DNA of 64,000 nucleotides from an uncultured Clostridia bacterium (GCA_947589005.1 CANPZO010000003.1:1-64000); one strand, 5' to 3'. Positions 33,684 through 43,552 are shown, counted from the stretch's first letter. Numbers and translations: made by a program. The notes: a model not told the origin generated them from the sequence alone.

Positions 33684-34919
33684 ATGCATCGTGTTGCTAT
33701 TACAGGTCTGGGCGCTGTGACTCCGGTGGGGAACACCGTCCCGGAAATGTGGGAGAATATAAAGGCGGGCAAGTGCGGCATCGGCCTTATCACTAAGTTC
33801 GACACCTCTGAGTATAAGGTTAAGGTCGCCGCCGAGGTCAAGGACTTTGACCCCTCCGCGATTATGGAAAAAAGCGAAATAAGGAAGAGCGACCGGTTTA
33901 CGCAGTACGCTATGGCGGCCGCGGGCGAGGCCATGAATGACTGCGGCCTTGTCAGCGGCGAAAACATCGCCCCTGAACGTTTTGGCGTTTATTTTGGCAG
34001 CGGCATCGGCGGCATGGAGACCTTTATCGCCGACGTTATCAAGTGTCACGAGGGCGGCCCCAGAAAGGTATCGCCCTATATGGTCCCCGCCATGATAATC
34101 AATATGGCCGCCGGAACCATCGCCATAAAATATAAGTGCAAAGGCCCGGCCATACCCGTGGTCACCGCCTGCGCCACCAGCACCAACGCCATCGGCGAGG
34201 CGTATCGGGCCATAAAGCACGGCTATGCCGACGCCATTATCGCCGGCGGCAGCGAGTCCGCCATTCTCCCCGTGAGCGTGGCCGGCTTTGCCAATATGCA
34301 CGCCCTGTCCGAGAGCGAGGATCCCGCGCGGGCCTCACTGCCGTTCAATGTTGACCGTGAGGGCTTCGTTATAGGCGAGGGTTCGGCGGTTATGATACTT
34401 GAGGAAATGGAGCACGCCAAAGCCAGAGGAGCCAAAATATACGGCGAGCTCTGCGGCTACGGCTCCACCTGCGACGCCCATCACATCACCGCGCCCGACC
34501 CGGAGGCCGAGGGCGGCAGCGCGGCCATAAAGATGGCCTATGACGAGTCCGGCGTGGACAGCGACGACATATATATCAACGCCCACGGCACCGGCACAAA
34601 GCTCAACGACGCCAGCGAGACTGTGGCCATCAAAAAGGCTCTTGGCGAAGAGCGGGCATATAAGGTCAGCGTTTCGTCCACAAAGTCCATGACCGGCCAT
34701 ATGCTGGGCGCGGCGGGGGCGGTCGAGGCGGTAATCTCCACCCTGGCCCTCCGGGACGGCATAGTTCCGCCCACCATAAACCTTGACAAACAGGACCCCG
34801 AGTGCGACCTCAACTGCACCCCCAATAAGGCTGTGGAGCGGGAGCTTGACCTTTGTCTCTCCACGTCTCTGGGCTTCGGCGGGCATAACGCCTGTGTTGC
34901 CATAAAAAAGGCGAAATAA
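33684..34919 (+). CDS. fabF: 3-oxoacyl-ACP synthase II
   Basis: 411 residues. The catalytic Cys is in TACATSTNAIGEA near residue 164; the two His are in AHGTGTKLND near 303 and SMTGHMLGAAG near 340. It elongates acyl-ACP with malonyl-ACP. Standard position after fabG. Confidence 0.96.
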   Translation: MHRVAITGLGAVTPVGNTVPEMWENIKAGKCGIGLITKFDTSEYKVKVAAEVKDFDPSAIMEKSEIRKSDRFTQYAMAAAGEAMNDCGLVSGENIAPERFGVYFGSGIGGMETFIADVIKCHEGGPRKVSPYMVPAMIINMAAGTIAIKYKCKGPAIPVVTACATSTNAIGEAYRAIKHGYADAIIAGGSESAILPVSVAGFANMHALSESEDPARASLPFNVDREGFVIGEGSAVMILEEMEHAKARGAKIYGELCGYGSTCDAHHITAPDPEAEGGSAAIKMAYDESGVDSDDIYINAHGTGTKLNDASETVAIKKALGEERAYKVSVSSTKSMTGHMLGAAGAVEAVISTLALRDGIVPPTINLDKQDPECDLNCTPNKAVERELDLCLSTSLGFGGHNACVAIKKAK

Positions 34920-34934
34920 AGGAGGAATGTCACT

Positions 34935-35423
34935 ATGGCTTACGCGATAGATACATTGTTTGACAGACGTGAAAAGCTTAAGGCCATCGCTCAGATGATG
35001 GACGAGGCCGGCCTCACAAGGATAAAATTCAAAAGCGACGGCGAGGGCTGCTCGGACGAGCTGGAGCTGGAGCGCGGCTGCGCACCCATGATAAATAACA
35101 ACATAAACAACGGTACACCGGCCGCCGAGCCCGCCGCTCAGCCCGCTGTAACGGCCGCCGCGCCCGTGACCGTTACGGAAAAGGTTGACGGGACTCCCGT
35201 CAAGGCCCCCATGGTGGGCGTGTTTTACGCCGCCCCCTCGCCCGACGACGAGCCCTATGTAAAGGTTGGCGACAAGGTGAAAAAAGGCGACACCCTCTGC
35301 ATAATCGAGGCCATGAAGCTGATGAACGAGATAACCGCCGAGCAGGACGGGGAGATAGCCCAAATCTGCGTTGAGGACGGAGACCTCGTGGAGTTCGGCC
35401 AGACTTTGTTTATTTTGAAGTGA
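34935..35423 (+). CDS. accB: Biotin carboxyl carrier protein of acetyl-CoA carboxylase
   Basis: 162 residues: a helical N-terminal part, an Ala/Pro-rich linker near 55-85, and the biotinyl domain with the target lysine in EAMKLMNEI near residue 127. It carries carboxybiotin between AccC and AccD-AccA. Confidence 0.95.
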   Translation: MAYAIDTLFDRREKLKAIAQMMDEAGLTRIKFKSDGEGCSDELELERGCAPMINNNINNGTPAAEPAAQPAVTAAAPVTVTEKVDGTPVKAPMVGVFYAAPSPDDEPYVKVGDKVKKGDTLCIIEAMKLMNEITAEQDGEIAQICVEDGDLVEFGQTLFILK

Positions 35424-35435
35424 CAGGGTGATATC

Positions 35436-35843
35436 ATGAATAAAGAAGAAATAAAAAATATAATCCCCCATCGGGACAATATGCTCCTGGTGGACGAGGC
35501 CGAGGTGCGGGACGGAGTGGCCTACGGCAAGTATCACATCACCGGCGAGGAATTTTTCCTCAAAGGCCATTTTCCCGGCAATCCTGTTGTTCCCGGGGTT
35601 ATACTCTGCGAGATGATGGCGCAGGCCAGCTGTGTTCTGCTGGCGGGCGAGACCTCCGGCAAGACCCCGTATTTTACCGGCCTCAACAATGTGAAGTTCC
35701 GCAAAACCGTTCTTCCCGGCGACACCTTTGAGACCGAGTGCCGCATAACTAAGGTCAAGGCCCCCTTCTATTTTGCCGAGGGCAAGGGCTATGTCAACGG
35801 GAAGCTTTGCACCAGCGGCGAGTTCAGCTTTGCCGTGATGTAA
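35436..35843 (+). CDS. fabZ: 3-hydroxyacyl-ACP dehydratase
   Basis: 135 residues with the hot-dog fold signature HRDNMLLVDE and the catalytic His in KGHFPGNPVVPGV near residue 50, with Glu in LCEMMAQ. It dehydrates 3-hydroxyacyl-ACP. Its place between accB and accC is typical of Clostridia. Confidence 0.95.
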   Translation: MNKEEIKNIIPHRDNMLLVDEAEVRDGVAYGKYHITGEEFFLKGHFPGNPVVPGVILCEMMAQASCVLLAGETSGKTPYFTGLNNVKFRKTVLPGDTFETECRITKVKAPFYFAEGKGYVNGKLCTSGEFSFAVM

Positions 35844-35858
35844 TTGGGAGTGACGCAG

Positions 35859-37178
35859 ATGTTTTCAAAAATTTTGATAGCCAACAGGGGAGAGATTGCA
35901 ATCCGCATCATTCGCGCCTGCCGCGAGATGGGGATTGAAAGTCTGGCGGTGTATTCCACCGCCGACGCCGACTCCCTCCATGTGGCTTTGGCCGACGACG
36001 CGGTGTGCATAGGTCCGCCTCTGCCCAAGGACAGCTATCTGAAAATGGAGACCCTTATAACCGTGGCCAAGGCCAAGGGCGCCCAGGCCATACATCCGGG
36101 CTACGGCTTTTTGTCCGAGAACGCCGACTTTGCCGATATGTGCGCGGAAAACGGAATAACCTTTATCGGCCCCGACGGAGACGTTATCCGTAAAATGGGA
36201 GATAAGGACGCCGCCCGCCGCACCATGGCGGAGGCCGGCGTGCCCACTACTCCCGGCACGGGCATAATTCCCGACGCGGCGACGGCCAAGTCCGAGGCCG
36301 CACGGATAGGTTATCCCGTTATGGTCAAGGCCACCGCCGGCGGCGGGGGCAAGGGCATACGCATAGTGAACGGCGAGGCTGAGCTGGAAAAAGCCTTTCA
36401 GACCGCCTCCGCCGAGGCATTGAACGCCTTCGGCAACGGCGACTGCTATATCGAAAAATACCTTTCGCCGGTGAAGCATATCGAGGTGCAGCTTCTCTGC
36501 GACGAAAAAGGGAACATCGTCTGTCTCGGCGAGCGGGAATGTTCCATACAGAAGAATAACCAGAAGCTCCTTGAGGAGTCGCCTTCAAGCGCCGTCACGC
36601 CGGAGCTCAGGGAAAAACTTTACGCCGCCGCGGTGAAGGCGGCCAGGGCCGCCGGTTATACTAACGCCGGTACGGTGGAGTTCCTCCTCGACGGTGACGG
36701 CAACTTTTACTTTATGGAAATGAACACCCGTTTGCAGGTGGAGCACCCTGTGACGGAGATGGTTACCAATATAGATTTGGTCAAGTGGCAAATACGCATT
36801 GCCGCCGGAGTTCCGCTGAACTTTGAGCAGAAGAATGTGTTTATCCACGGCCACAGCATCGAGTGCCGCATAAATGCCGTGGGCAGCTCCGGAGAGATAA
36901 ATATCCTCCATATCCCCGGCGGCTTCCGCGTCCGTTTTGACACGGCCCTGTACCGGGGCTGCAAGATACCGCCCTACTATGATTCCATGATAGGCAAACT
37001 TATCGTTCAGGCCAAAACCAGGGACGAGGCCATTCGCCGTATGCAGTCGGCCCTCGGAGAGCTGATAATGGCGGGTGTGGACAACAACGTCGAGACCGAG
37101 CTTGCCATCATTGGCGATAAGGACTTTAAGAGCGGCAATTACTACACTGATTTTATGAAAACTCACTTTGATAATTGA
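35859..37178 (+). CDS. accC: Biotin carboxylase subunit of acetyl-CoA carboxylase
   Basis: 439 residues with the ATP-grasp fold: ILIANRGEIAIRIIRAC, the glycine-rich KATAGGGGKGIRIV near residue 160, EKYLSPVKHIEVQ, and the catalytic MNTRLQVEHPVTEM near 290. It carboxylates biotin on AccB with ATP and bicarbonate. The ATG at 35859 follows GGGAG. Confidence 0.96.
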   Translation: MFSKILIANRGEIAIRIIRACREMGIESLAVYSTADADSLHVALADDAVCIGPPLPKDSYLKMETLITVAKAKGAQAIHPGYGFLSENADFADMCAENGITFIGPDGDVIRKMGDKDAARRTMAEAGVPTTPGTGIIPDAATAKSEAARIGYPVMVKATAGGGGKGIRIVNGEAELEKAFQTASAEALNAFGNGDCYIEKYLSPVKHIEVQLLCDEKGNIVCLGERECSIQKNNQKLLEESPSSAVTPELREKLYAAAVKAARAAGYTNAGTVEFLLDGDGNFYFMEMNTRLQVEHPVTEMVTNIDLVKWQIRIAAGVPLNFEQKNVFIHGHSIECRINAVGSSGEINILHIPGGFRVRFDTALYRGCKIPPYYDSMIGKLIVQAKTRDEAIRRMQSALGELIMAGVDNNVETELAIIGDKDFKSGNYYTDFMKTHFDN

Positions 37179-37192
37179 CGAAGGTGATATAA

Positions 37193-38038
37193 ATGATTCC
37201 AAAGGGCTTGTTCAAAAAGGCCAACAATGAGCTGGAGGGTCGTCAGGTGGTGGAGGAATTCGTTGAACCCACCATGACCTGTCCCGACTGCGGCTTTGAG
37301 GTCACGGCCTCTGAGCTTAAGGAGAACCACGAGGTCTGTCTCAAATGCGGCCACCATTTCCGTATGAACGCCCGGCAAAGGGTGGAGCTTATCGCCGACA
37401 AGGACAGCTTCAAAGAGCTTTACGCCGGTATGGAGAGCGACAATATCCTCGACTTCCCCGGCTACGATGATAAGCTTCGCTCAAGCAAGGCCAAAAGCGG
37501 CGAAAATGAGGGCGTTATCGTGGGCGAGGCCGCGGTCGGCGGACACGCCTGCGTAATGTTCGTTATGGAGCCGGAATTCATGATGGGCTCGATGGGCACC
37601 GTCGTCGGCGAAAAAATAACCCGGGCCTTTGAGCTTGCAACCGAAAAAAGGCTGCCCGTACTGGGCTTTACCGTGTCCGGCGGGGCGCGGATGCAGGAGG
37701 GCATACTGAGCCTCATGCAGATGGCAAAGACCAGCGGCGCGGTCAAGCGCCACAGCGACGCGGGCCTTCTGTATATAGTTGTACTCACCGACCCCACTAC
37801 CGGCGGAGTGACCGCCTCCTTTGCGATGGAGGGTGACATTATACTTGCCGAACCCGGGGCCCTTGTTGGCTTTGCCGGACCGAGGGTCATCGAGCAGACG
37901 ATACGCAAAAAGCTGCCCAAGGGTTTTCAGACGGCGGAGTTTTTGCTGGACCACGGCTTTGTGGACGCGATTTCGCCGCGGAGCGGACAGAGAGATATGC
38001 TCATAAATCTGCTGGCCCTGCACAGTGAGGAGGTCTGA
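37193..38038 (+). CDS. accD: Acetyl-CoA carboxylase carboxyltransferase, beta subunit
   Basis: 281 residues. The N-terminal zinc finger CPDCGF/CLKCGHHF (four Cys, residues about 28-50) is followed by the crotonase-like carboxyltransferase domain with SGGARMQEG near 165 and GGVTASFAM. It pairs with AccA to transfer the carboxyl group to acetyl-CoA. AccA starts 3 bases after its stop. Confidence 0.95.
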   Translation: MIPKGLFKKANNELEGRQVVEEFVEPTMTCPDCGFEVTASELKENHEVCLKCGHHFRMNARQRVELIADKDSFKELYAGMESDNILDFPGYDDKLRSSKAKSGENEGVIVGEAAVGGHACVMFVMEPEFMMGSMGTVVGEKITRAFELATEKRLPVLGFTVSGGARMQEGILSLMQMAKTSGAVKRHSDAGLLYIVVLTDPTTGGVTASFAMEGDIILAEPGALVGFAGPRVIEQTIRKKLPKGFQTAEFLLDHGFVDAISPRSGQRDMLINLLALHSEEV

Positions 38039-38041
38039 GCT

Positions 38042-38818
38042 ATGGAAGCGTATGAAAAGGTACTTGCGGCACGGGCGAAGGGCCGCCCCACAGCCATTGA
38101 ATATATCAATAACATCTTTACCGACTTTCAGGAGCTTCACGGCGACCGCCGCTACGGTGACGATGGCGCCATTATCGGCGGCATAGGCCGCCTCTGCGGC
38201 ATGCCGGTGACCGTCATCGCCCAGGAAAAGGGCAGCTCCACAAAGGACAAGATAGCCCGCAATTTCGGCTCGCCAAACCCCGAGGGCTACCGCAAGGCTC
38301 TCAGGCTTATGAAGCAGGCGGAAAAGTTTCGCCGTCCGGTAATCTGTTTCGTTGACACCTCCGGCGCGTATCCCGGTATGGGCGCGGAGGAGAGGGGACA
38401 GGGCCTTGCCATTGCTGAAAACCTTATGGAAATGGGGACCCTTAAGACCCCCGTCATTTCCATCCTTATCGGGGAGGGCGGCAGCGGCGGAGCTCTTGCG
38501 CTGGCTGTCAGCGACGAGGTCTGGATGATGGAAAACTCCATCTACAGCGTTATTTCGCCCGAGGGCTGCGCGTCCATACTTTGGCGCGACGCCAAAAAGG
38601 TAAAAGAAGCCAGCGAGTGCCTGCGTCTCACCGCCGACGATCTCTATGAAATGGGAGTTATCGAGCGCATAATCCCCGAAAGCGACAAGGACTTTTCCGC
38701 CGCTTATCTGCTGCTCCAGACTTGGCTTAAAAAGGCTGTGGACGACAGAAAGGGCATTTCCACGGATGAGCTTTTGGAAAAGCGATACGAGCGTTTCCGT
38801 AAGTTCGGCGCAAGATAG
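38042..38818 (+). CDS. accA: Acetyl-CoA carboxylase carboxyltransferase, alpha subunit
   Basis: 258 residues. Family blocks are [37 protein letters not shown] and [13 protein letters not shown] near residue 140. It lacks the longer N-terminal extension of Gram-negative AccA, as in many Clostridia. Last gene of the fatty acid operon, ended by the hairpin at 38824. Confidence 0.95.
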   Translation: MEAYEKVLAARAKGRPTAIEYINNIFTDFQELHGDRRYGDDGAIIGGIGRLCGMPVTVIAQEKGSSTKDKIARNFGSPNPEGYRKALRLMKQAEKFRRPVICFVDTSGAYPGMGAEERGQGLAIAENLMEMGTLKTPVISILIGEGGSGGALALAVSDEVWMMENSIYSVISPEGCASILWRDAKKVKEASECLRLTADDLYEMGVIERIIPESDKDFSAAYLLLQTWLKKAVDDRKGISTDELLEKRYERFRKFGAR

Positions 38819-38823
38819 CTTTT

Positions 38824-38856
38824 AAAATTCCGCGCTGCCAAGCACGGAATTTTGTA
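38824..38856 (+). terminator. Terminator of the fatty acid operon
   Basis: AAAATTCCG (38824-38832) pairs with CGGAATTTT (38845-38853), with T residues following. Confidence 0.7.
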
Positions 38857-38920
38857 TATAAGATATGAAATTCTTCGTAGCTGCCGTGTGAAAATCGGCA
38901 AATAAGGGGGGCGAAATGTA

Positions 38921-39508
38921 ATGAAAAAAGTATTTGCGGTTTTGTCGGCGGTGTTTTTCCTGCTGAATATTGCCTTGACCGTGACCCTTATCCGGTGTAT
39001 ATCAACGGCCAACTCTTTGCGTGAAGAGCTGGAGAATATGACGGACAAACGTGAAGCGTCTCCCGATATTTCCGAAATTGTCTCCGGCGACGCCGATGAC
39101 GGCGAGGGAAACGACGGGGGAGAATTTGAGTTCACAAGTACAGGCGTGATATCTATTAGTGGAGATATTCCGCAGGAATACTATGTAAAATCCACAATGG
39201 AGCCCACTGAAAAATATTATGAATTTATCGGCGAAATCCGTGAGGCCATGACCGGCGACGATATTCTTGAGGAGATACTGACGGAGGCCGAATGGGACAT
39301 TTCCGTAAAAGAACTAAGAAGTAGGATAAGCGTGAAGCCGAGCGGGGAAGAAGTAAATAATGTGCTGCTTGTTTCCGTAAGCGACGACAATGCGTACCGC
39401 GCAGGGTATATATTGGGTTTGCTTTTGCAGAGAATGGAGCGCGCAATTTCTGATAAAATGGGGTTGTACGCTAAAGTTATTGACTATGGAAGAGTTCCTG
39501 TTCATTGA
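38921..39508 (+). CDS. Membrane-anchored protein of unknown function, weakly Wzz-like
   Basis: 195 residues. One N-terminal membrane helix (VFAVLSAVFFLLNIALTVTL), a short helical stretch, an acidic Asp/Glu/Gly linker near 50-68, then a globular part outside the cell. The end (ISVKPSGEEVNNVLLVSVSD followed by a long helix and a short basic strand) recalls the small alpha-beta fold of chain-length determinants (Wzz/YveK), but the second membrane helix is absent. No polysaccharide genes adjoin it. Function unknown. Confidence 0.65.
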   Translation: MKKVFAVLSAVFFLLNIALTVTLIRCISTANSLREELENMTDKREASPDISEIVSGDADDGEGNDGGEFEFTSTGVISISGDIPQEYYVKSTMEPTEKYYEFIGEIREAMTGDDILEEILTEAEWDISVKELRSRISVKPSGEEVNNVLLVSVSDDNAYRAGYILGLLLQRMERAISDKMGLYAKVIDYGRVPVH

Positions 39509-39520
39509 TAAACCTACGTT

Positions 39521-39546
39521 AAAGCGCCGGCATATCCGGCGCTTTT
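39521..39546. terminator. Bidirectional terminator between convergent genes
   Basis: AAAGCGCCGG, loop CATAT, CCGGCGCTTTT. It ends both the + strand gene and the minus-strand gene at 39550. Confidence 0.88.
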
Positions 39547-39549
39547 GCT

Positions 39550-39993
39550 TTACAGAAATTCTCTCAGATCCGTGATAAGGTCCTCTTCTATTTTTATCAG
39601 CCGCTTGGTGAAGTCCTTGGTCTTTTCGTCGGCGGCGGGGTACTTGTTCAGGTACTTCCAGAGGGACTTTACGCCCATGTTGCAGCCGTCGGTCATCAAA
39701 TCGGCAATGGTGGCGTCGCTTTCCTTCACTGTCATCATGACGTTGGTCTTTATCCAGGACATACCCTTGGCCATGGGATTGGGTTTCTTGCCGTCGTCGT
39801 GGTATTCGTTCAGCAGCGCGTGTATCTCGCTGCCAAGCTGTTGATGCTCATCTTTTGCCCGATTGAGGCGGTCGAGGAGCCGTTCGCTCTCCACCTTGTC
39901 TATCACGTCCTCGATGGAGTCCACGCCCATTTTCACTCCGGCGTTGCACTCCCGAAGCAGGTCTATCGTGTCGCTGTGTATCGTTTGAACCAT
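39550..39993 (-). CDS. Four-helix-bundle-like protein (possible DUF2383 relative)
   Basis: 147 residues, mostly helical and charged, with no signal peptide. Repeated pattern of heptads: TIDLLRECNAGVKMGVDSIE, LNRAKDEHQQLGSEIHALL and LIKIEEDLITDL. Layout and the N-terminal motif resemble small ferritin-like bundles, but a full metal-binding set is not evident. The start at 39993 lies eight bases after AAAGGA. Function unknown. Confidence 0.65.
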   Translation of the reverse strand: MVQTIHSDTIDLLRECNAGVKMGVDSIEDVIDKVESERLLDRLNRAKDEHQQLGSEIHALLNEYHDDGKKPNPMAKGMSWIKTNVMMTVKESDATIADLMTDGCNMGVKSLWKYLNKYPAADEKTKDFTKRLIKIEEDLITDLREFL

Positions 39994-40052
39994 AAATATC
40001 ATCCTTTCGGTTTTAGTATGGTTGCGGAAGATAAAAATATACTTTTTTGTGC

Positions 40053-40081
40053 TTGATTTTTTTTATAAACTGTGTTACAAT
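40053..40081 (+). promoter_or_regulatory. Promoter of lysA
   Basis: TTGATT (40053-40058) and TACAAT (40076-40081), spacing 17. Confidence 0.7.
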
Positions 40082-40115
40082 AAAATAAGCATAATTTTAC
40101 TCAGGAGGAAAGCAT

Positions 40116-41414
40116 ATGTTTGTATCGGACGCACTCAATATAAACGAAAAAAATCACCTTACGATAGGCGGCTGCGACGCGGTGGAGCTGGCGAAGGAGT
40201 ACGGCACCCCTCTGTACGTGCTGGACGAGACCGCCGTCCGCCGTCACTGCCGGACCTATAAGGAGTCTATAGATAAGTTTTACGGAGGGAAGGGCCTGGT
40301 GTTCTTCGCGTCAAAGGCGCTGTGCAATCTTGAGGTTATCAGGATAGTGAACAGCGAGGGCCTTGGGGCGGACGTGGTCAGCGGCGGCGAGCTTTATACC
40401 GCGCTGAAGGCCGGTATGCCCGCCGAAAAGCTGTGTATGCACGGCAACAACAAAACTTATGACGAGCTGGTTTACGCCGTTGAAAGCGGCGTTGGACGCA
40501 TCGTAGTGGACAATGTGACGGAGCTTGATACCATTGACGCCATCTGCCGTGAAAGGGGTAAAAAGCAGAAGGTTCTCTTCCGCATAAAGCCCGGCATCGA
40601 CGCGCACACCCATAATTTCATAATGACCGGCCAGATAGACTCCAAGTTCGGCTTTGCCCTTGAGACCGGCGAGGCCCATGAGATTATCAGGCACGCCCTG
40701 ACCCTTGAAAATATCGAGGTTGGCGGCGTACACTGCCACATAGGTTCCCAGATACACGAGCTGGAGCCGTTTAAGAAGGCCGCAGAGGTGCTGGCGGGTC
40801 TCATCGCGGACATAAAGAACGAGACCGGCTGCGAGATGGGCGAAATGAACCTTGGCGGCGGCTACGGCGTAATGTACACCGAGGCCGACGACCCCATCGA
40901 ATTCGACAAATATATCGAGGCCGTGAGCCTTGTGCTCCGCAGGACCTGCGAGGAGAAGGGCGTAAATCTGCCCTTCGTTATGATGGAGCCGGGCCGCAGC
41001 ATCGTTGGCACCGCCGGCGTAACCCTCTACACCGTCGGCGGAATTAAGGACATACCCGGCGTTCGCCGCTATGTCAGCGTCGATGGCGGTATGGGCGACA
41101 ATCCCCGCTACATTCTCTATCAGTCCGTGTATAAGGCGCTTTTGGCAAATAAGGCCGGGGACGCGGCCACTGAACCTGTTACCGTGGCCGGTAAATGCTG
41201 CGAAAGCGGCGACCTTATCGGCGAGGGTATGCCCCTGCCACCGGTGGAGATAGGGGACACGCTGGCCGTCCTCACCACCGGCGCCTATAACTATTCCATG
41301 GCGTCCAACTACAACCGTATCCCCCGGCCCGCGATGGTAATGACGAAGGACGGGGAGAGCCGCGTTATCGTAAAAAGGGAGACCTATGAGGATTTGGTAA
41401 GGAACGATATATAA
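40116..41414 (+). CDS. lysA: Diaminopimelate decarboxylase
   Basis: 432 residues of the fold-type III PLP decarboxylases. PLP Lys in FFASKALCN near residue 67, HCHIGSQIHE near 207, the phosphate-binding LGGGYGV, MMEPGRSIVG, and the active-site Cys in GKCCESGD. It makes L-lysine from meso-diaminopimelate. AGGAGG lies just upstream. It heads a run leading into the M50 protease and scpAB. Confidence 0.95.
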   Translation: MFVSDALNINEKNHLTIGGCDAVELAKEYGTPLYVLDETAVRRHCRTYKESIDKFYGGKGLVFFASKALCNLEVIRIVNSEGLGADVVSGGELYTALKAGMPAEKLCMHGNNKTYDELVYAVESGVGRIVVDNVTELDTIDAICRERGKKQKVLFRIKPGIDAHTHNFIMTGQIDSKFGFALETGEAHEIIRHALTLENIEVGGVHCHIGSQIHELEPFKKAAEVLAGLIADIKNETGCEMGEMNLGGGYGVMYTEADDPIEFDKYIEAVSLVLRRTCEEKGVNLPFVMMEPGRSIVGTAGVTLYTVGGIKDIPGVRRYVSVDGGMGDNPRYILYQSVYKALLANKAGDAATEPVTVAGKCCESGDLIGEGMPLPPVEIGDTLAVLTTGAYNYSMASNYNRIPRPAMVMTKDGESRVIVKRETYEDLVRNDI

Positions 41415-41437
41415 ATTTATTGTACGGAGGTAACGGT

Positions 41438-42202
41438 ATGGGCTTTTTAAGCGGTCTTTTCAGTATTGATACTCTTATAAGCTGGCTTCAGAGGTTCATA
41501 GTTCTTTTCACGGCCATAACCGTCCATGAGTATGCCCACGGCTTTGTGGCTTACAAGCTGGGCGACCCGACGGCAAAGCGGGCCGGACGGCTTACGCTCA
41601 ATCCTCTGTCCCATCTGGACCCAATAGGCGCCATCTGCATGGTGCTGGTGGGCTTCGGCTGGGCCAAGCCTGTGCCCATCAATCCCTTTTACTTCCGTAA
41701 CCGCAAACGGGACACGGCCATTGTCTCGCTGGCGGGGCCAGCGGCCAATATTGTGCTGGCGTTTTTGTCAACGATAATTTATGTGCCGTTTTATGCCTTC
41801 GCTGTCGTGCCCTCTATTTCGGCAAAATACGGCAGCGCCGCGGCCGCCTTTGCCGTGAAACAGTACGGCGTGACGGCGATTTACGGCGGGCTTGGCATTA
41901 TAGGCTTTATAGCCGAAACCCTTATCACCCTTGCCGTGGTCAACATAAGCTTCGCCGTGTTTAACCTCATACCCTTTCCGCCGCTGGACGGCAGCAAGAT
42001 ACTCGGCGCCGTCCTCCCCAACAACGCCTATATGACGCTGCTCCGGTATGAGCGCATAGGCTTCCCCATACTGATAATCCTTTCAATCACGGGAATACTC
42101 GGCAGGATACTGGGCTTTGTAATTGACCCGATAATCAGCCTTTGGGGAGCCTTCGGCAATATATTTCTTGATATTTTACTTAAATTTACGGGTGTTGTCT
42201 GA
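41438..42202 (+). CDS. M50 site-2-type membrane protease
   Basis: 254 residues with several membrane helices. The zinc motif HEYAH is in TVHEYAHGFVAYKLGD near residue 31, and the second motif is FNLIPFPPLDGSKIL near 185. No PDZ domain is present, so it is the small YwhC-like type rather than RseP. Substrate unknown. The start at 41438 follows GGAGG. Its stop overlaps the scpA start (TGATG). Confidence 0.92.
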   Translation: MGFLSGLFSIDTLISWLQRFIVLFTAITVHEYAHGFVAYKLGDPTAKRAGRLTLNPLSHLDPIGAICMVLVGFGWAKPVPINPFYFRNRKRDTAIVSLAGPAANIVLAFLSTIIYVPFYAFAVVPSISAKYGSAAAAFAVKQYGVTAIYGGLGIIGFIAETLITLAVVNISFAVFNLIPFPPLDGSKILGAVLPNNAYMTLLRYERIGFPILIILSITGILGRILGFVIDPIISLWGAFGNIFLDILLKFTGVV

Positions 42203-42948
42203 TGGAAGAGCTTTCATTTAAGGTGGCGGCCTTTGAAGGTCCGCTGGACCTGCTGCTTCACCTTATATCGAAAAACAAAGTTAATATTTACGATATCCCC
42301 ATTGCCGAGATAACCGACCAGTATCTCGAATACATCGACGCCATGCGTGAGCTGGATATGGATGTGGGCGGCGAGTTTTTGGTGATGGCGTCCCAGCTTT
42401 TGCTGATAAAGTCACGGATGCTTCTGCCGGTGGAGAACGAGGAGGAGGAAGACCCCCGTCTCGAGCTGGCCGACAGGCTGGAGGAATACCGGCGATACAA
42501 GGAGATTTCCGGCGAAATGGAGCGGCTTTCCCACTCGGCGGACAACCTTGTGTTCAAGGAACCCGAGCCCATGAATTTCCCCAGAATAAAGGTGGAAAAT
42601 AAACAGTTAGATGTTAGCAGGCTCTATGACGCTTTTCAAGCGGTGCTGGAGCGCCGGCGCGCCAACGCCGCGCTGGAACCGGGCTCCTTCCGCAGGGTCA
42701 TCGGCAGAACCAATTACAGCGTTCGTCAGGCGTCCGCCCGTATCATGGTCATTATATGCGAAAGCGATACCGTGGAATTTGAGGATCTGTTTGACGGAAT
42801 GTATGCGAGGGGCGAGCTTGTTGCGGCTTTTTTGGCCGTACTTGAGCTGATAAAAGAAAATTATCTGGCCGTGGAGGAGTCGGACGGAAAGCTCTACTGT
42901 ATGCGCGGCGATAAGGAAGGAGAGCTGGACCTTGGAGAAGAATATTGA
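42202..42948 (+). CDS. scpA: Segregation and condensation protein A
   Basis: 248 residues of the kleisin family: N-terminal FEGPLDLLLHLISKNKVNIYD and VGGEFLVMASQLLLIKSRML, an acidic centre, and a C-terminal winged helix (RIMVIICESDTVEFEDLFDG). It links SMC heads with ScpB in chromosome condensation. It overlaps scpB by 17 bases. Confidence 0.95.
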   Translation: MEELSFKVAAFEGPLDLLLHLISKNKVNIYDIPIAEITDQYLEYIDAMRELDMDVGGEFLVMASQLLLIKSRMLLPVENEEEEDPRLELADRLEEYRRYKEISGEMERLSHSADNLVFKEPEPMNFPRIKVENKQLDVSRLYDAFQAVLERRRANAALEPGSFRRVIGRTNYSVRQASARIMVIICESDTVEFEDLFDGMYARGELVAAFLAVLELIKENYLAVEESDGKLYCMRGDKEGELDLGEEY

Positions 42949-43552
42949 GTCTGCCGTCGAGGCGGTTCTGTTTTCGGTGGGCGAGGCCGTGGAGCTGGAA
43001 AAGCTCCGTTCGGCGTTGGATATCGAGGCCGATGAGCTTGCCGCCGCCGTTGACGGACTTAAAACCAGACTTTTGGACGAGGGCCGCGGCGTCAGGCTTA
43101 TAGAAATAGGGGAGAGCGTGCAGCTCTGCTCCGCCCCGGAATACTTTGAATACATACAGAAAACCGTTCAGCTAAAAAAGCAGGCGGGACTCAGCGGGGC
43201 CGCGCTGGAAACTCTTTCTATAATTGCGTATAATCAGCCTGTCACAAAGGGCAAAATAGAATTTATACGGGGCGTGGACTGCTCCTACAGCGTTACCCGA
43301 CTGATGGAGAGGGGCTTCATCGACGAGGTTGGACGGGCCGACGCGCCCGGCCGTCCGATCCTTTACGCGACGACGGATGAATTTCTCAGGTGTTTCGGGC
43401 TGAAAAATCTTGACCAGCTCCCGCCCCTGCCGGAAAAGCAAACTCCGCCTCCTCCGCCGGAGCCGTCCGAGACGCCCGACGTGATAGCGGAAGCCGCCAT
43501 GGAGGAGGCCGCCGCGGAAGGGGAAGAAGTATCCGATACGGAGATGAAATAG
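42932..43552 (+). CDS. scpB: Segregation and condensation protein B
   Basis: 206 residues. Two winged-helix domains with the core LETLSIIAYNQPVTKGKIE then RGVDCSYSVTRLMERGFI and YATTDEFLRCFGL. The last 30 residues are Pro/Glu-rich and unlike the family core. The TTG start at 42932 lies inside scpA, behind GGAAGGAGAG. Partner of ScpA and SMC. Confidence 0.94.
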   Translation: MEKNIESAVEAVLFSVGEAVELEKLRSALDIEADELAAAVDGLKTRLLDEGRGVRLIEIGESVQLCSAPEYFEYIQKTVQLKKQAGLSGAALETLSIIAYNQPVTKGKIEFIRGVDCSYSVTRLMERGFIDEVGRADAPGRPILYATTDEFLRCFGLKNLDQLPPLPEKQTPPPPPEPSETPDVIAEAAMEEAAAEGEEVSDTEMK

